From Temperatibacter sp965603205 (GTDB lineage: Bacteria > Pseudomonadota > Alphaproteobacteria > Sphingomonadales > Kordiimonadaceae): a stretch of DNA of 64,000 nucleotides. Where the stretch lies: assembly GCA_965603205.1 (NCBI GenBank), contig CBFDCC010000001.1, forward strand, positions 296,481 to 360,480, read 5' to 3'. The translations under genes and the position numbers were made by a program. The notes under the pieces are model-generated. The model had not been told where the DNA came from. It made no database searches and worked only from the letters and a program-made list of their open reading frames with translations. How positions within the stretch are numbered: the stretch's first letter is position 1; every line of letters starts with the position of its first letter. Shown piece by piece: positions 17,537 to 26,263 of this stretch.

Positions 17537-18244
17537 ATGGGTATTTTTTCAAGACTGAGTGACATTATCAACTCTAACATTAACTCGATTTTAGACAGGG
17601 CAGAAGATCCAGCTAAAATCATTCGTATGGTCATTCAGGAAATGGAAGATACGCTTGTTGAGGTGCGCACTAGCGCGGCGAAGGCAATTGCGGACCAAAA
17701 AGATATAGAGCGCAAATTAAAGCGTATTGAAGATGCCAAAGGTGAATGGGATAAAAAAGCTGCGTTAGCTATTAGCAAAGGTCGCGATGATCTAGCTAAG
17801 GGCGCTCTCATTGAAAAAGCTAAATTAGGCGAGATGTCAGAGCTTCTAGCAGCTGAGGTTGATCATATTAATGAGGCTCTATCTCGTCATGAAGAAGATG
17901 TGGTTAAGCTAGACAGCAAACTGCGTGAAGCAAAAGCAAAAAAAGCCAGCCTAAACACTCGCCATCAAACAGCGTCCAATCAGTTGCGTGTTAAGCGTAA
18001 TATCTATGATACGCGTATCACTGATGCTTTTGAGCGCTTTGAAAAAGTCGAGCACCGTCTTGACCGTATCGAGGGTGAAGCTGAATCTTATGAGTTGGGC
18101 CGTGGTAAAAGCCTAGTTGACGAGATTAACACATTAGAATCTGATGATTCAGTAGATCAGGAACTGGCCGCGTTAAAGGCCAAGGTTACTGGTAAGCCTG
18201 ACACATCTGGCACAGGTGCTAAAAAGACAGCAGCCAAAAAATAA
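17537..18244 (+). CDS. pspA: Phage-shock protein A, membrane-stress effector
   Basis: 235 residues, close to the family's 220-230. It forms coiled-coil ESCRT-III-like assemblies on the inner face of the cytoplasmic membrane and inhibits PspF. The N-terminal amphipathic helix MGIFSRLSDIINSNINSIL is followed by RAEDPAKIIRMVIQEMEDTL, a PspA/IM30 signature, and long heptad-rich helices. The Lys/Ala-rich tail (TGAKKTAAKK) is an extension. Start at ATG 17537 preceded by AAGGAA; an upstream in-frame ATG at 17510 adds residues that do not belong to the family. Confidence 0.95.
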   Translation: MGIFSRLSDIINSNINSILDRAEDPAKIIRMVIQEMEDTLVEVRTSAAKAIADQKDIERKLKRIEDAKGEWDKKAALAISKGRDDLAKGALIEKAKLGEMSELLAAEVDHINEALSRHEEDVVKLDSKLREAKAKKASLNTRHQTASNQLRVKRNIYDTRITDAFERFEKVEHRLDRIEGEAESYELGRGKSLVDEINTLESDDSVDQELAALKAKVTGKPDTSGTGAKKTAAKK

Positions 18245-18256
18245 TATATAATAAGC

Positions 18257-18301
18257 TCGGCAATCTGGCTATCAGATAAGACGGATAGTCAGATAAGCCG
18301 A
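18257..18301 (+). promoter_or_regulatory. Intercistronic hairpin between pspA and pspB
   Basis: The stem is TCGGC (18257-18261) with GCCGA (18297-18301) outside, and CTGGCTATC (18265-18273) with GATAGTCAG (18284-18292; one G-U pair) inside. There is no T-run, so it is more likely an RNA-stability or processing element, or an attenuator, than a full terminator. It would favour more PspA than PspB/PspC. Confidence 0.6.
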
Positions 18302-18317
18302 CACGGAGGTCAAGATT

Positions 18318-18545
18318 ATGGAAGAAGTTATACCTATTTTACTATTCACTATCGTGATACCGCTTTGGATTATTTTCCATTATGTCACCAAGTGGAAGTC
18401 AATGAAAACATTCTCTGCCGAAGATGAGACAAGCCTCACTGAGATGCGTTCATCAGCGGATCGCCTAGAAGACCGTCTACGGACTTTAGAACGCATATTA
18501 GACAGTGAAGTACCAGATTGGAGGAGCCGTCGTGATGACTATTAA
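18318..18545 (+). CDS. pspB: Phage-shock protein B
   Basis: 75 residues, the family length. One N-terminal transmembrane helix (IPILLFTIVIPLWIIFHYV) is followed by a cytoplasmic helix (RSSADRLEDRLRTLERILD). PspB works with PspC as the membrane sensor that releases PspF from PspA. A GGAGG-type site (ACGGAGGTC) precedes the ATG. Its last codons overlap the pspC start. Confidence 0.93.
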   Translation: MEEVIPILLFTIVIPLWIIFHYVTKWKSMKTFSAEDETSLTEMRSSADRLEDRLRTLERILDSEVPDWRSRRDDY

Positions 18546-18924
18546 TAATAGCCCCACCAGACTTTATAAGGACCCACGCAATGCTAAGCTTATGGGTGTA
18601 TGCGCAGGTATCGCAGATTATACCAGCATCAAGGTAAAGGCCGTACGAATATTGGTTGTTATCGGCGCTATCCTAACTGGCATATGGCCCTTAGTAATTG
18701 GATATGTAATTTTAGGTTTTGTTTTAGAGCCAAAACCAAAGGATTTATACGAAGATAAAAAAGAAGAAGAGTTTTGGAAACAAACGCGCAAGGCCCCAGA
18801 TTACACAACAGCAGAGATGCGCAAACGTTTCCGTGACATTGATCGCAGGACCGCTGATATGGAAGCCTATATGACCAGCAAGCGTTTCCGCCTTGATCGT
18901 GAACTGAACGCATTAAAGGATTAA
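18535..18924 (+). CDS. pspC: Phage-shock protein C
   Basis: 129 residues. The PspC domain is RLYKDPRNAKLMGVCAGIADY, then a hydrophobic helix (ILVVIGAILTGIWPLVIGYV) and a charged C-terminal cytoplasmic helix (MRKRFRDIDRRTADMEAYM). Membrane partner of PspB. Start at ATG 18535 with GGAGGAG at 18520-18526, overlapping the end of pspB by 11 bases; an earlier in-frame ATG at 18505 is less likely. Confidence 0.93.
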   Translation: MTINNSPTRLYKDPRNAKLMGVCAGIADYTSIKVKAVRILVVIGAILTGIWPLVIGYVILGFVLEPKPKDLYEDKKEEEFWKQTRKAPDYTTAEMRKRFRDIDRRTADMEAYMTSKRFRLDRELNALKD

Positions 18925-18969
18925 TCCCCCAAAAAGGATAATTCCCCTGTTAATCACGAGATGCGCACT

Positions 18970-19001
18970 AAAAAAGCCCCTACATAAGTTGGGGCTTTTT
19001 G
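18970..19001. terminator. Bidirectional terminator between pspC and the MAPEG gene
   Basis: AAAAAGCCCC (18971-18980) and GGGGCTTTTT (18991-19000) form a ten-bp stem with a ten-base loop. A- and T-runs on opposite sides allow termination from both strands. Confidence 0.9.
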
Positions 19002-19025
19002 TTGTTTAAAAAGGTTTATGGCCTT

Positions 19026-19430
19026 TTACATAGCTATCTTGATAACCTCTATAAAGCTCCATACGAGCATAACGATAAAGGGCAAAAAGCTAATCATGAA
19101 ACCCATGCTGCGTTTGGCTGGATCAGCCATATAGCCTTTTGAATATAGGATGCGTCCAATAATCCAAACTGTACCTGCAACACCTGCATATAGATCACTT
19201 ACCAATATGGAAAATAACCATAAAACAGGCAAAAATGTCACGATAAGTTCAAGCGAATTTAAATGTATACGGTTAGCACGCTGAAATTCTTCTGGTCCGT
19301 CAAGACTAGGTGCGGGTACGTTCAATTTACCGCGCATCAAGCCAACGCGGAATGAAAATATAAATACGATGAATGTGGCAAGTAATGTAACGAGTGCCGT
19401 TAGTGGATATGCAAACTGTGTTAATTCCAT
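19026..19430 (-). CDS. MAPEG-family integral membrane protein
   Basis: 134 residues with four hydrophobic helices. The family signature is the loop with FQRANRIHLNSLE, followed by the second helix. MAPEG proteins are membrane glutathione-dependent or eicosanoid-like enzymes; most bacterial members have no known substrate. Monocistronic; a hairpin (GTCCAA/TTGGAC, 19456-19469) lies just upstream and could be an operator. Confidence 0.85.
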   Translation of the reverse strand: MELTQFAYPLTALVTLLATFIVFIFSFRVGLMRGKLNVPAPSLDGPEEFQRANRIHLNSLELIVTFLPVLWLFSILVSDLYAGVAGTVWIIGRILYSKGYMADPAKRSMGFMISFLPFIVMLVWSFIEVIKIAM

Positions 19431-19522
19431 GGGGATTCCCTCCAGTATATTCCCTGTCCAAAATTGGACGAGGCCACGATAACAGCTTGCACTATTTTAA
19501 CAAATAACAAGTCTGTGACTAT

Positions 19523-20848
19523 CTAATTTCGATGTTTTAAAACCGCAGTCGCAAACTGTTTACGCCCAAACAGCATAAAGAAAATAGATATGGGTGTTGT
19601 AATCAGCGCTAGCAGCATGAGGGATTTATCAATCGCCATCTCATCAGCAAAGACATAATCATTAAATACACCCACTAGCAATGGTCCCAAGCTATAGCCC
19701 AGCAAGCTAACAACCATGATAAAGGCGGCTGTAAATTGCCCGCGCATTTGATTGGGTGTGATCATGCTAATGGCGGCGTAAGCAGCCCCCGTTGGTAAGT
19801 TAATGAATAAAAACTGGATGAAGAGCATACCCCACATAAGCGACAAATCAGTGGCCTGAGGGTAGATAAGCGCAGGAATAAAATACCCGATAGGCGAGGC
19901 GAGTAGCGCAAGAATATGAGCGTCATTGCGCCCCTTGCGGTATAAGATGTCGGCAATGCGACCACCAAGGATCAGACCTAATACGCCACCAATTAAACTG
20001 ATAAAACCAAAGTTATACCCAAGCGTACTGCTGTCGATACCATGGATACGCTGCATGAAAAACGCTAAAAATGTTAGCGTACCGTAGCTGAGCGTCGCGA
20101 TGGCAGACAAGCCAAAGAAGATCGCACCATATGCCCTTGGTTGCTGTTTAAACTGCGCCCATACTTTCGCCAGCGGTACAGGCTCTGGTTTTGGGCCTGC
20201 CAAACCCTTCCTGCTAGGTTCGCGGATGGTGATGATCATCAGGGTCAGTAACAAGCCTGGCAGTCCCACTAGGATGAATGTTTTTTGCCAGCTACGGATA
20301 ACCTCAAACCCCAAGAATGAGATGTCAGGTAATGTGCCAGCCCAACTGATAACCGCCCCACCGACAATGAAGGCAAGTCCTGAACCAATGGGGATGCCCA
20401 TGGAATAGACGGACATAGCAGTGGATAGCTTTTCCTTTGGGAAACTATCAGCGATCAAGCTATTGGCGGATGGGGCAAGCGTTGCCTCACCTACGCCAAC
20501 GCCGACGCGCAGCAAAAATAAATGCGTGAATGATCTAGCAAAGGCGGATGCGGTTGTCATTAGGCTCCACAGGAACAGACCAACAGCAATAAGGCCGCGC
20601 CTACTGCCTGTGTCGGCAATGCGCGCGCAAAATAGACCAAAAATACCGTAGAAAATAGCAAAGGCAATACCAGTTAATAGGCCAAATTGCGTGTCGGATA
20701 TGCTAAAATCTGCCTTGATGGCAGGGCCGAGTAGCCCAAGGATTTGCCGGTCAATATAAGAGAAAGTATAAACGATCACCAACAGGCCAACAGTATACCA
20801 AGCATAAGTTGGCGTTGGATATGTATCTGGCTTGTCTTGCTCACGCAT
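19523..20848 (-). CDS. MFS transporter, Spinster-like
   Basis: 441 residues with 12 predicted transmembrane helices. The N-terminus (VYTFSYIDRQILGLLGPAIK) and loop FCARIADTGSRRGLI are typical of the Spinster-like branch of the major facilitator superfamily. The substrate is unknown. Start ATG 20848 lies divergent from the sufE-like gene 89 bases away. Confidence 0.88.
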   Translation of the reverse strand: MREQDKPDTYPTPTYAWYTVGLLVIVYTFSYIDRQILGLLGPAIKADFSISDTQFGLLTGIAFAIFYGIFGLFCARIADTGSRRGLIAVGLFLWSLMTTASAFARSFTHLFLLRVGVGVGEATLAPSANSLIADSFPKEKLSTAMSVYSMGIPIGSGLAFIVGGAVISWAGTLPDISFLGFEVIRSWQKTFILVGLPGLLLTLMIITIREPSRKGLAGPKPEPVPLAKVWAQFKQQPRAYGAIFFGLSAIATLSYGTLTFLAFFMQRIHGIDSSTLGYNFGFISLIGGVLGLILGGRIADILYRKGRNDAHILALLASPIGYFIPALIYPQATDLSLMWGMLFIQFLFINLPTGAAYAAISMITPNQMRGQFTAAFIMVVSLLGYSLGPLLVGVFNDYVFADEMAIDKSLMLLALITTPISIFFMLFGRKQFATAVLKHRN

Positions 20849-20937
20849 AAATTTGTCCTATTTTTAATTTATAGTTGGCAAATAAACTAATATACATGAT
20901 ACAGCAAGATCATTAGCCAAATTGATCGTAAAGGAAG

Positions 20938-21360
20938 ATGGTGATGGCGCAGGTTACAACATTAGATGATGTGCTGGAAACATTCGAGTTTTTAGACGAT
21001 TGGGAAGATCGTTATGGCTATATTATCGATCTTGGCAAAAGCGTAGATACGCTACCCGACACCCTAAAATTAGATCAGTTTTTGGTGCGCGGCTGCCAGA
21101 GTAAAGTGTGGCTCATCCCTGATGTTAGCGATGATGGCATCTTATCTTTTCGCGCCGATAGTGACGCTGTTATCACACGCGGCCTCGTGAGTTTGATTCT
21201 TATTATCTTTAACGGTAAAACGGCGGCTGAGATTTTGGCCGTAGACGTTCAGGGTATCCTAGAGCAGTTAGGCCTAAAACAACATCTATCACCATTGCGT
21301 GCCAATGGCCTTTATTCGATGGTTGAAAAGATTTTAACCATTGCGGGCGCTAGTAAATAA
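20938..21360 (+). CDS. sufE: SufE-family cysteine-desulfurase sulfur acceptor
   Basis: 140 residues. SufE accepts sulfur from the desulfurase SufS and stimulates it during Fe-S cluster assembly. The domain starts TLDDVLETFEFLDDWEDRYGY; the acceptor cysteine is C53 in VRGCQSKVWL. The reading frame begins ATG-GTG-ATG; the third codon (20944) may be the start used, as AAGGAAGA lies just upstream of both. No other suf gene is nearby. Confidence 0.93.
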   Translation: MVMAQVTTLDDVLETFEFLDDWEDRYGYIIDLGKSVDTLPDTLKLDQFLVRGCQSKVWLIPDVSDDGILSFRADSDAVITRGLVSLILIIFNGKTAAEILAVDVQGILEQLGLKQHLSPLRANGLYSMVEKILTIAGASK

Positions 21361-21377
21361 TTTTTAGCCTCAATCGC

Positions 21378-21424
21378 CGACGCTCACGCTTATGCGGGGA
21401 TAGCCACGAGTGGCACCTGAACGG
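21378..21424. repeat. Palindromic intergenic repeat element, shortened copy 2
   Basis: About 45 bases matching the core of the elements at 12571-12612 and 54094-54135, in the same orientation as the 12.5 kb copy: a GCTTATGCG, GGATAGCCACGAGTGGC, then TGAACGG pattern with a few substitutions. It directly abuts the following terminator. Confidence 0.7.
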
Positions 21425-21428
21425 ACAT

Positions 21429-21461
21429 AAAAAAGGCCCGACAAACTGTCAGGCCTTTTTT
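21429..21461. terminator. Bidirectional terminator between sufE and the SNF transporter
   Basis: The stem GGCC-C-GACA pairs with TGTC-A-GGCC around a three-base loop, flanked by AAAAAA on the left and TTTTTT on the right, so it can terminate transcription from both strands. Confidence 0.88.
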
Positions 21462-21475
21462 AAAAATCTTCTAAG

Positions 21476-22858
21476 TTAAGTTAACCCAGCCACCAATACA
21501 ATGATCAGCGCAAGTGGACATAGGTATTTAATCAATACATGCCACAATTCAAATATACCACCTTCTGGTAGGTCCATCTCTTTACGCATGCTTTCGCGGC
21601 TAACAAACCAACCAACGAAAATAGCCAGCAGTAGACCACCAACAGGCATCACAATGCTCGATACCGTATAATCGATGATCTTACCCGGATGAGCAATGGA
21701 TCCACCGATAGTATCTATGCCAAGGAAGGCAAGTGGTGTTGATGTAGCCCAGTCATTACTAGAATAAAGCGTTAGCATGCCAACAAGGAAGGCGATGCCG
21801 CCACCAATGACCGAAGAGCGCCAGCGTGTCATATTGTATTTCTCTTCGAAATAGGCAACCGTTGGTTCTAAAAGCGAGATTGATGATGTGATCGCTGCGA
21901 TTGTCAGTAGCACAAAGAAAGCTGTGCCAACAATGTCGCCGCCTGGCATTTGACCAAAAGCAATAGGCAACGTGATGAAGATTAAGCTTGGGCCACCCGC
22001 TGGATCAAGGCCATAAGCAAATACAAGTGGGAAGATCGCAAGACCCGCCACAAGAGCAACGCCTGTATCAGCCGTTGCGATAAGGGCCGCAGATTTGGGC
22101 AGGCTAATATCCTTAGGCAAATATGCGCCATAAGCAAGCATGGTACCTACTGTAACGCTAAGCGAGAAGAAGGCTTGACCTAGTGCGCTAAGTACAACAT
22201 CTGCATTGATTTTTGAGAAATCAGGCGTGAATAAAAATTCAACAGCGCGGTTAAAATCACCCGTTGCCATGGCAAAACCAACGAGCAGTAAAAGGATCAA
22301 AAACAAGAGTGGCATTAAATATGTCACGGCTTTTTCTAATCCGCCTTTAATGCCTTTACCGACGATGATGACAGTGATCGCTGTGAAGAGGAAATGCCAT
22401 ATGGTCATGGTACCTGCACTGGCTTCATACGCTGTCATGGCATCTACGGCACCAGCTTTAGTAATGCCTTGGAAGGTACCTGTCGCGGCTTCGATGATAT
22501 AGGCCATAACCCAACCAGCAATAACGCTATAGAAACTAAGAAGACCAAGTCCGCCGCCAAAAGTCCCCAAATTACCGAGCTTTGCCCAATGGTGTGATAG
22601 GTTTGATTCTTTTGCGATAGCTGCTAGTGAGCCAATTGGGCTTTTGCCACCGCGTCGACCAATAGTTAGCTCTGCTATAAGGACAGGTAGGCCAATCAAA
22701 AAGACAAAACCAATATAGACTAGCACGAAGGCGCTACCGCCATTTTCGCCTGCCATATATGGGAAACGCCATATATTACCTAATCCAACTGCGCTGCCTA
22801 CTGCAGCAAAAATAAAAGCCATTTTAGATGACCACTGTACTCGACTGGCTCCAGCCAT
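21476..22858 (-). CDS. Sodium-dependent transporter, SNF/NSS family
   Basis: 460 residues, about 12 transmembrane helices, LeuT fold. The signature first helix region is FAAVGSAVGLGNIWRFPYMA, then ENGGSAFVLVYIGFV. Such proteins import amino acids or related amines together with Na+. A sodium-coupled carrier fits a marine or saline habitat, but is not proof. Monocistronic. Confidence 0.92.
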   Translation of the reverse strand: MAGASRVQWSSKMAFIFAAVGSAVGLGNIWRFPYMAGENGGSAFVLVYIGFVFLIGLPVLIAELTIGRRGGKSPIGSLAAIAKESNLSHHWAKLGNLGTFGGGLGLLSFYSVIAGWVMAYIIEAATGTFQGITKAGAVDAMTAYEASAGTMTIWHFLFTAITVIIVGKGIKGGLEKAVTYLMPLLFLILLLLVGFAMATGDFNRAVEFLFTPDFSKINADVVLSALGQAFFSLSVTVGTMLAYGAYLPKDISLPKSAALIATADTGVALVAGLAIFPLVFAYGLDPAGGPSLIFITLPIAFGQMPGGDIVGTAFFVLLTIAAITSSISLLEPTVAYFEEKYNMTRWRSSVIGGGIAFLVGMLTLYSSNDWATSTPLAFLGIDTIGGSIAHPGKIIDYTVSSIVMPVGGLLLAIFVGWFVSRESMRKEMDLPEGGIFELWHVLIKYLCPLALIIVLVAGLT

Positions 22859-22971
22859 AATCCCACTCCCCTCAGAATGTTTATATTTATTGTATATTTA
22901 GTCTTTAGCCCAAATGACTAAGATTTGGACTATATCTATTTAGTTTCAATTGTACCAGTCTGAATTTAAGC

Positions 22972-23814
22972 CTATTTCATACGGTCAAGAACACGGCAAT
23001 ATTCGCCAGTGGAGCGTATGGTAACGCACAGGCGGTCAGCCTCCGACCATTGCTCAACGGGCACCCCAAGACGGAAGGCTTGACCATTAGCTGTAGATAT
23101 CTGCCAAATGCTGATGGCACCTTTGAGCGCAGGGTATGATTTTTCTAATGTGCTTGTATATTCAATCGCATTTTCATAAGAGGAATAGGATGCTAAATGC
23201 GCGTACCAGCTACCTTGCGGGTGATGACTGCGCGGACGTGTTACGTCTAGGGCTATTAATTTAAGCCCTTTGGTGTCGCGGTTTTTAGCCTTAGTCTTAG
23301 CGCTGTTTTTACGGACGGGCTTAGGTGGGGTTGGCGTGCCTAGGCTATCATGCAGTTTTGTAGTGTTTGCCATGAAATCCATATCAAGCGCTACTAGCTT
23401 TCTCTGCAGGGCAATAAGCCGCTTGCTGGCAACTTCGACCAGCGGGCCGCGTAGTGGCACAGCCTTACATTTGACATTCATTTTTTGCCTGTTACCCGAG
23501 CGTGCTACAGTTGCGTATGCGTTGCGCGCTTTCACAGGCAGGCCTGATTTTTCAAGCGCAACAGCCTTTAATAAAAGATTGCTGATGCTACTTGGCTGCG
23601 TGTTGAGGCGGTCGAGGGCTTCTTGATTACGGCCGCCGCAAAGAGCTGATATAACGGCCCCAGAAACAGAGGATGATCCAGTTGGTGCTTTAGCATCGGT
23701 GGCGGATGATGTTTTTACGTCACTACCACCGCCAAAGTCTGGCATAGAAATGCAAGCATTTAATGATAGAGCTAGTGTTACTGCAGTGCCAATTTTAGCA
23801 AGGCGATTTTTCAT
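22972..23814 (-). CDS. Probable lipoprotein with SPOR-like C-terminal domain
   Basis: 280 residues. The N-terminus has a signal with lipobox-like LSLNAC (C21 as the lipidated residue). A low-complexity Ser/Thr-rich linker and a helical region with TPR-like character (LDRLN...LLLKAVALEKSGLPVKARNAYATV) follow. The C-terminus (GSWYAHLASYSSYENAIEYTS...YPALKGA) fits a SPOR domain, which binds denuded septal peptidoglycan. Located 18 bases upstream of nothing on this strand; it follows the carbonic anhydrase gene by 18 bases and may share its transcript. Confidence 0.72.
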   Translation of the reverse strand: MKNRLAKIGTAVTLALSLNACISMPDFGGGSDVKTSSATDAKAPTGSSSVSGAVISALCGGRNQEALDRLNTQPSSISNLLLKAVALEKSGLPVKARNAYATVARSGNRQKMNVKCKAVPLRGPLVEVASKRLIALQRKLVALDMDFMANTTKLHDSLGTPTPPKPVRKNSAKTKAKNRDTKGLKLIALDVTRPRSHHPQGSWYAHLASYSSYENAIEYTSTLEKSYPALKGAISIWQISTANGQAFRLGVPVEQWSEADRLCVTIRSTGEYCRVLDRMK

Positions 23815-23832
23815 AACTGATTCCCTAAAATC

Positions 23833-24570
23833 TTAATTGGCAACAGTATCAAGCACAATACGGTTATTACGTTTCTGCACAGGGCGATTATTGGTTTTCA
23901 CTATACGGTGTAGCGCATTCAGCTGTGTTTTTGAAAAAGACACCGTGCCCTTTAAGAGATACCAATTCACGCCCTCGCTACAGGGTGGGGTTGTTAGCGA
24001 ACCTTGATAGCGAAAATATGATTTATCATGAGGCATCAGGTCGCGTGCGTTAATAAGCACGCCCGCGTCACTGCGGGTGCCATTTTTCTTGGTTGGTAAA
24101 AAAGACATAATCTCATTAAAAGCTTTATTTTCATCACCTTCTTCAACGAGAACACCAACCACGGCTATATTGCCGCTAGTAGATGCGTGTACAAAATGGA
24201 TTTCCATGGGGAAAGACTTGCCCATAACAGTATGCTCTGATGGTGTATGTATATGGAATTGTTTCAGCTCATAAGATTTATTGCCAATTTTTAAAAAGCT
24301 GCCACTATTATAATTTTGCTGCAATGTATGACCATTATTGAGCATAGCAATGGGCGCGACGTTATAATCCATCTTTAGGCCGTGTGTAATGGCAGGATCG
24401 GTATTATTGATATCAATAGGGGACTGGCTTTTGCCTGATTTGCATTTTCCGCCCCAGTAGTTTGGGCCATTTTTGCCTGCATATCCCCATTCAGCCGCTT
24501 TTAGCGGCGCTGTCACTAATAAACCAATTAATGCTGAAACTGTTACTGATTTCACCAAGCTCATGTTCAT
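23833..24570 (-). CDS. Alpha-class carbonic anhydrase, exported
   Basis: 245 residues. Signal peptide MNMSLVKSVTVSALIGLLVT...LKAAEW, then WGYAGKNGPNYWG typical of alpha-CAs. Zinc ligands are H106 and H108 (FHIH) and H125 (MEIHFVH), with the gatekeeper E112 in SEHTV and the C-terminal YRYQGSLTTPPCSE-type motif. It catalyses CO2/bicarbonate interconversion in the periplasm. Two Cys (C43 and the one in PPCSE) can form the disulfide seen in bacterial enzymes. Upstream of, and possibly cotranscribed with, the SPOR lipoprotein gene. Confidence 0.95.
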   Translation of the reverse strand: MNMSLVKSVTVSALIGLLVTAPLKAAEWGYAGKNGPNYWGGKCKSGKSQSPIDINNTDPAITHGLKMDYNVAPIAMLNNGHTLQQNYNSGSFLKIGNKSYELKQFHIHTPSEHTVMGKSFPMEIHFVHASTSGNIAVVGVLVEEGDENKAFNEIMSFLPTKKNGTRSDAGVLINARDLMPHDKSYFRYQGSLTTPPCSEGVNWYLLKGTVSFSKTQLNALHRIVKTNNRPVQKRNNRIVLDTVAN

Positions 24571-24747
24571 AAGGTCTCTCCATATGCCTCAAAAAATTCA
24601 TATATTTCATAATCTAAGGCAGCTTATCTGATTTATTGCCTAGATGGAACAATGTTTAACAGATTTGTTTATGCAGATTTTGGGCCATATGGAAACTTTA
24701 TAATTTGTGGTATGGGTAATGTCTTAAGTTTTATAAGGATATGATAC

Positions 24748-24933
24748 ATGCTTGAATTAAAGAATAAATGCGAGCGCTGTGAAAACCCATTACCACAAGA
24801 CAGTGACCAAGCGATGATCTGTAGCTTTGAATGTACTTTCTGTGCGCCTTGCGTCAACGGTCCTCTTAAAAATACATGCCCTAATTGCGGTGGCGAGTTT
24901 CAACGACGGCCCACGCGTATTATTAAGCCATAG
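24748..24933 (+). CDS. DUF1272 small zinc-ribbon-like protein
   Basis: 61 residues, full length for DUF1272. Eight Cys form four pairs: C8/C11, C25/C29, C32/C35, C44/C47, consistent with two zinc sites. The function is unknown. Its 3' end overlaps the 3' end of the convergent EamA transporter gene by 11 bases. Confidence 0.9.
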   Translation: MLELKNKCERCENPLPQDSDQAMICSFECTFCAPCVNGPLKNTCPNCGGEFQRRPTRIIKP

Positions 24934-25846
24934 CCTTTTTTGCAATTCTAAAAATGCGACCATCAAGAATGAACAGGCTTAGTGCAATAAGTCCCATACC
25001 GATCCCGTGATTTATGAGGAATGTCTCCCCTAAAAAATTAATGCCAAGGGTTACGGCGACAATAGGAATACCAAAGGTGACGAGCGAAGCATTGGTCGCA
25101 CCGCCGATATCTAGGATTTTAAACATGAGCGGGAAGGCGAATGCAGCGCATACCACGCCGAGCATTACAAGAGCGGCTATGACATTCGTATCAGGTAAGG
25201 CAAAGCTGTAGCTTTTATCAACGACGAGTGATAAGGGCACCATGATTATGGTCGCCACCAACAATTGGCCGAAAGCTGTTTGCATGGGCTTTAACTTATG
25301 TCGGGTGAATTTCTTGCCGATCATAATAGCGATGCCATAACAAAATGTAGCGATAAGTATGGAGATCTGACCAAATAGTTGATCGGTCTCTAGTGAAATA
25401 CTATCGGGTTTAAATATAACAAAAATGCCTAGCATCCCCATCAAAATTCCCAGCGATTTTGCAGGCGTAAGTTTTTCATCGTCCGTATAAAAATGAGCAA
25501 GCATTACTGTAAACATAGGCGTGGTGGCATTCAACACGGCGGCTAAGCTTGTTGAGATATAATTTTGACCCCAAACAAATAAGCACCAAGGCAGGGCGCA
25601 ATTGAATATGCCGAGAAAAATTAGACCTTTCCATTTATCCAAGCCTGTGGGTATCTCAATTTTCATGATTTTTAGCATTATATACAGCGTTAGGGCGCCA
25701 AGCCCCACGCGTACTGCAACAATGGTAAAAAAAGGTAATGCAGTGATAGCCACAGCATTGGACATAAAGGCACTGCCCCAAATAATGGACAAGATCACTA
25801 AAAGAATCCATCCTTGAAGAGGCATGACATTATTGTGGTTTTGCAT
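24923..25846 (-). CDS. EamA-family (DMT) transporter
   Basis: 307 residues, ten predicted transmembrane helices in two EamA repeats. The first begins ILSIIWGSAFMSNAVAI, the second near ISILIATFCYGIAIMIG. Members export amino acids, metabolites or drugs; the substrate is unknown. An Lrp-type regulator gene lies about 400 bases upstream in the opposite direction, a common pairing for amino-acid exporters, so control by it is a reasonable inference. Confidence 0.9.
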   Translation of the reverse strand: MQNHNNVMPLQGWILLVILSIIWGSAFMSNAVAITALPFFTIVAVRVGLGALTLYIMLKIMKIEIPTGLDKWKGLIFLGIFNCALPWCLFVWGQNYISTSLAAVLNATTPMFTVMLAHFYTDDEKLTPAKSLGILMGMLGIFVIFKPDSISLETDQLFGQISILIATFCYGIAIMIGKKFTRHKLKPMQTAFGQLLVATIIMVPLSLVVDKSYSFALPDTNVIAALVMLGVVCAAFAFPLMFKILDIGGATNASLVTFGIPIVAVTLGINFLGETFLINHGIGMGLIALSLFILDGRIFRIAKKAMA

Positions 25847-25907
25847 AAAGTTTACTCATTCTTGATTTAAGGGGACCCTATCGCAAGTGACTGTGAATGT
25901 CTCGCCA

Positions 25908-25942
25908 TTTTCAGACCCCAGTCTCTTTTCAGACCCCAGTCT
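25908..25942. repeat. Two tandem 17-base repeats
   Basis: TTTTCAGACCCCAGTCT occurs at 25908-25924 and again at 25926-25942, an 18-base period with exact identity. It lies upstream of the EamA gene. Origin unknown; it could be an operator pair or a remnant of a mobile element. Confidence 0.85.
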
Positions 25943-25994
25943 TTCACATGCTAATAGTGTCACAAAATCATGGCTCTTACCCTATAAGTTATGG

Positions 25995-26135
25995 TTATTT
26001 CACGATGGTATGGCCATATTCTGGATAGGGTATAGCCCTAGAGCCAGCATGTGATAATTTATGTATAAACCGAACAAAAGCGCTGACTTCAGCTGGTTTT
26101 GTTGTTGGCTGTGTATGATGATGTGGTGTTTTCAT
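25995..26135 (-). CDS. Candidate small protein of 46 residues
   Basis: An ATG at 26135 is preceded by an excellent ribosome binding site (AAAGGAGAT, centred about 11 bases upstream), and the frame stays open for 46 codons. The peptide starts MKTPHHHTQPTTKPAEV and continues with SAFVRFIHKLSHAGSRAI, then PYPEYGHTIVK. Three consecutive His near the N-terminus and a basic amphipathic middle are visible. Family not recognised. It lies between the EamA and Lrp genes, upstream of EamA on the same strand. The strong initiation site is the main support. Confidence 0.5.
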   Translation of the reverse strand: MKTPHHHTQPTTKPAEVSAFVRFIHKLSHAGSRAIPYPEYGHTIVK

Positions 26136-26263
26136 TTTTTATCTCCTTTTTCTGTGAGATATTATAATGGCGAGCTGTGTAGAAAATAATTTGATATTTA
26201 TGAATATTGTGATAAATTAATCTCAATTATGTATTTTTAAGTATAAATTATATGGAAAATTGT

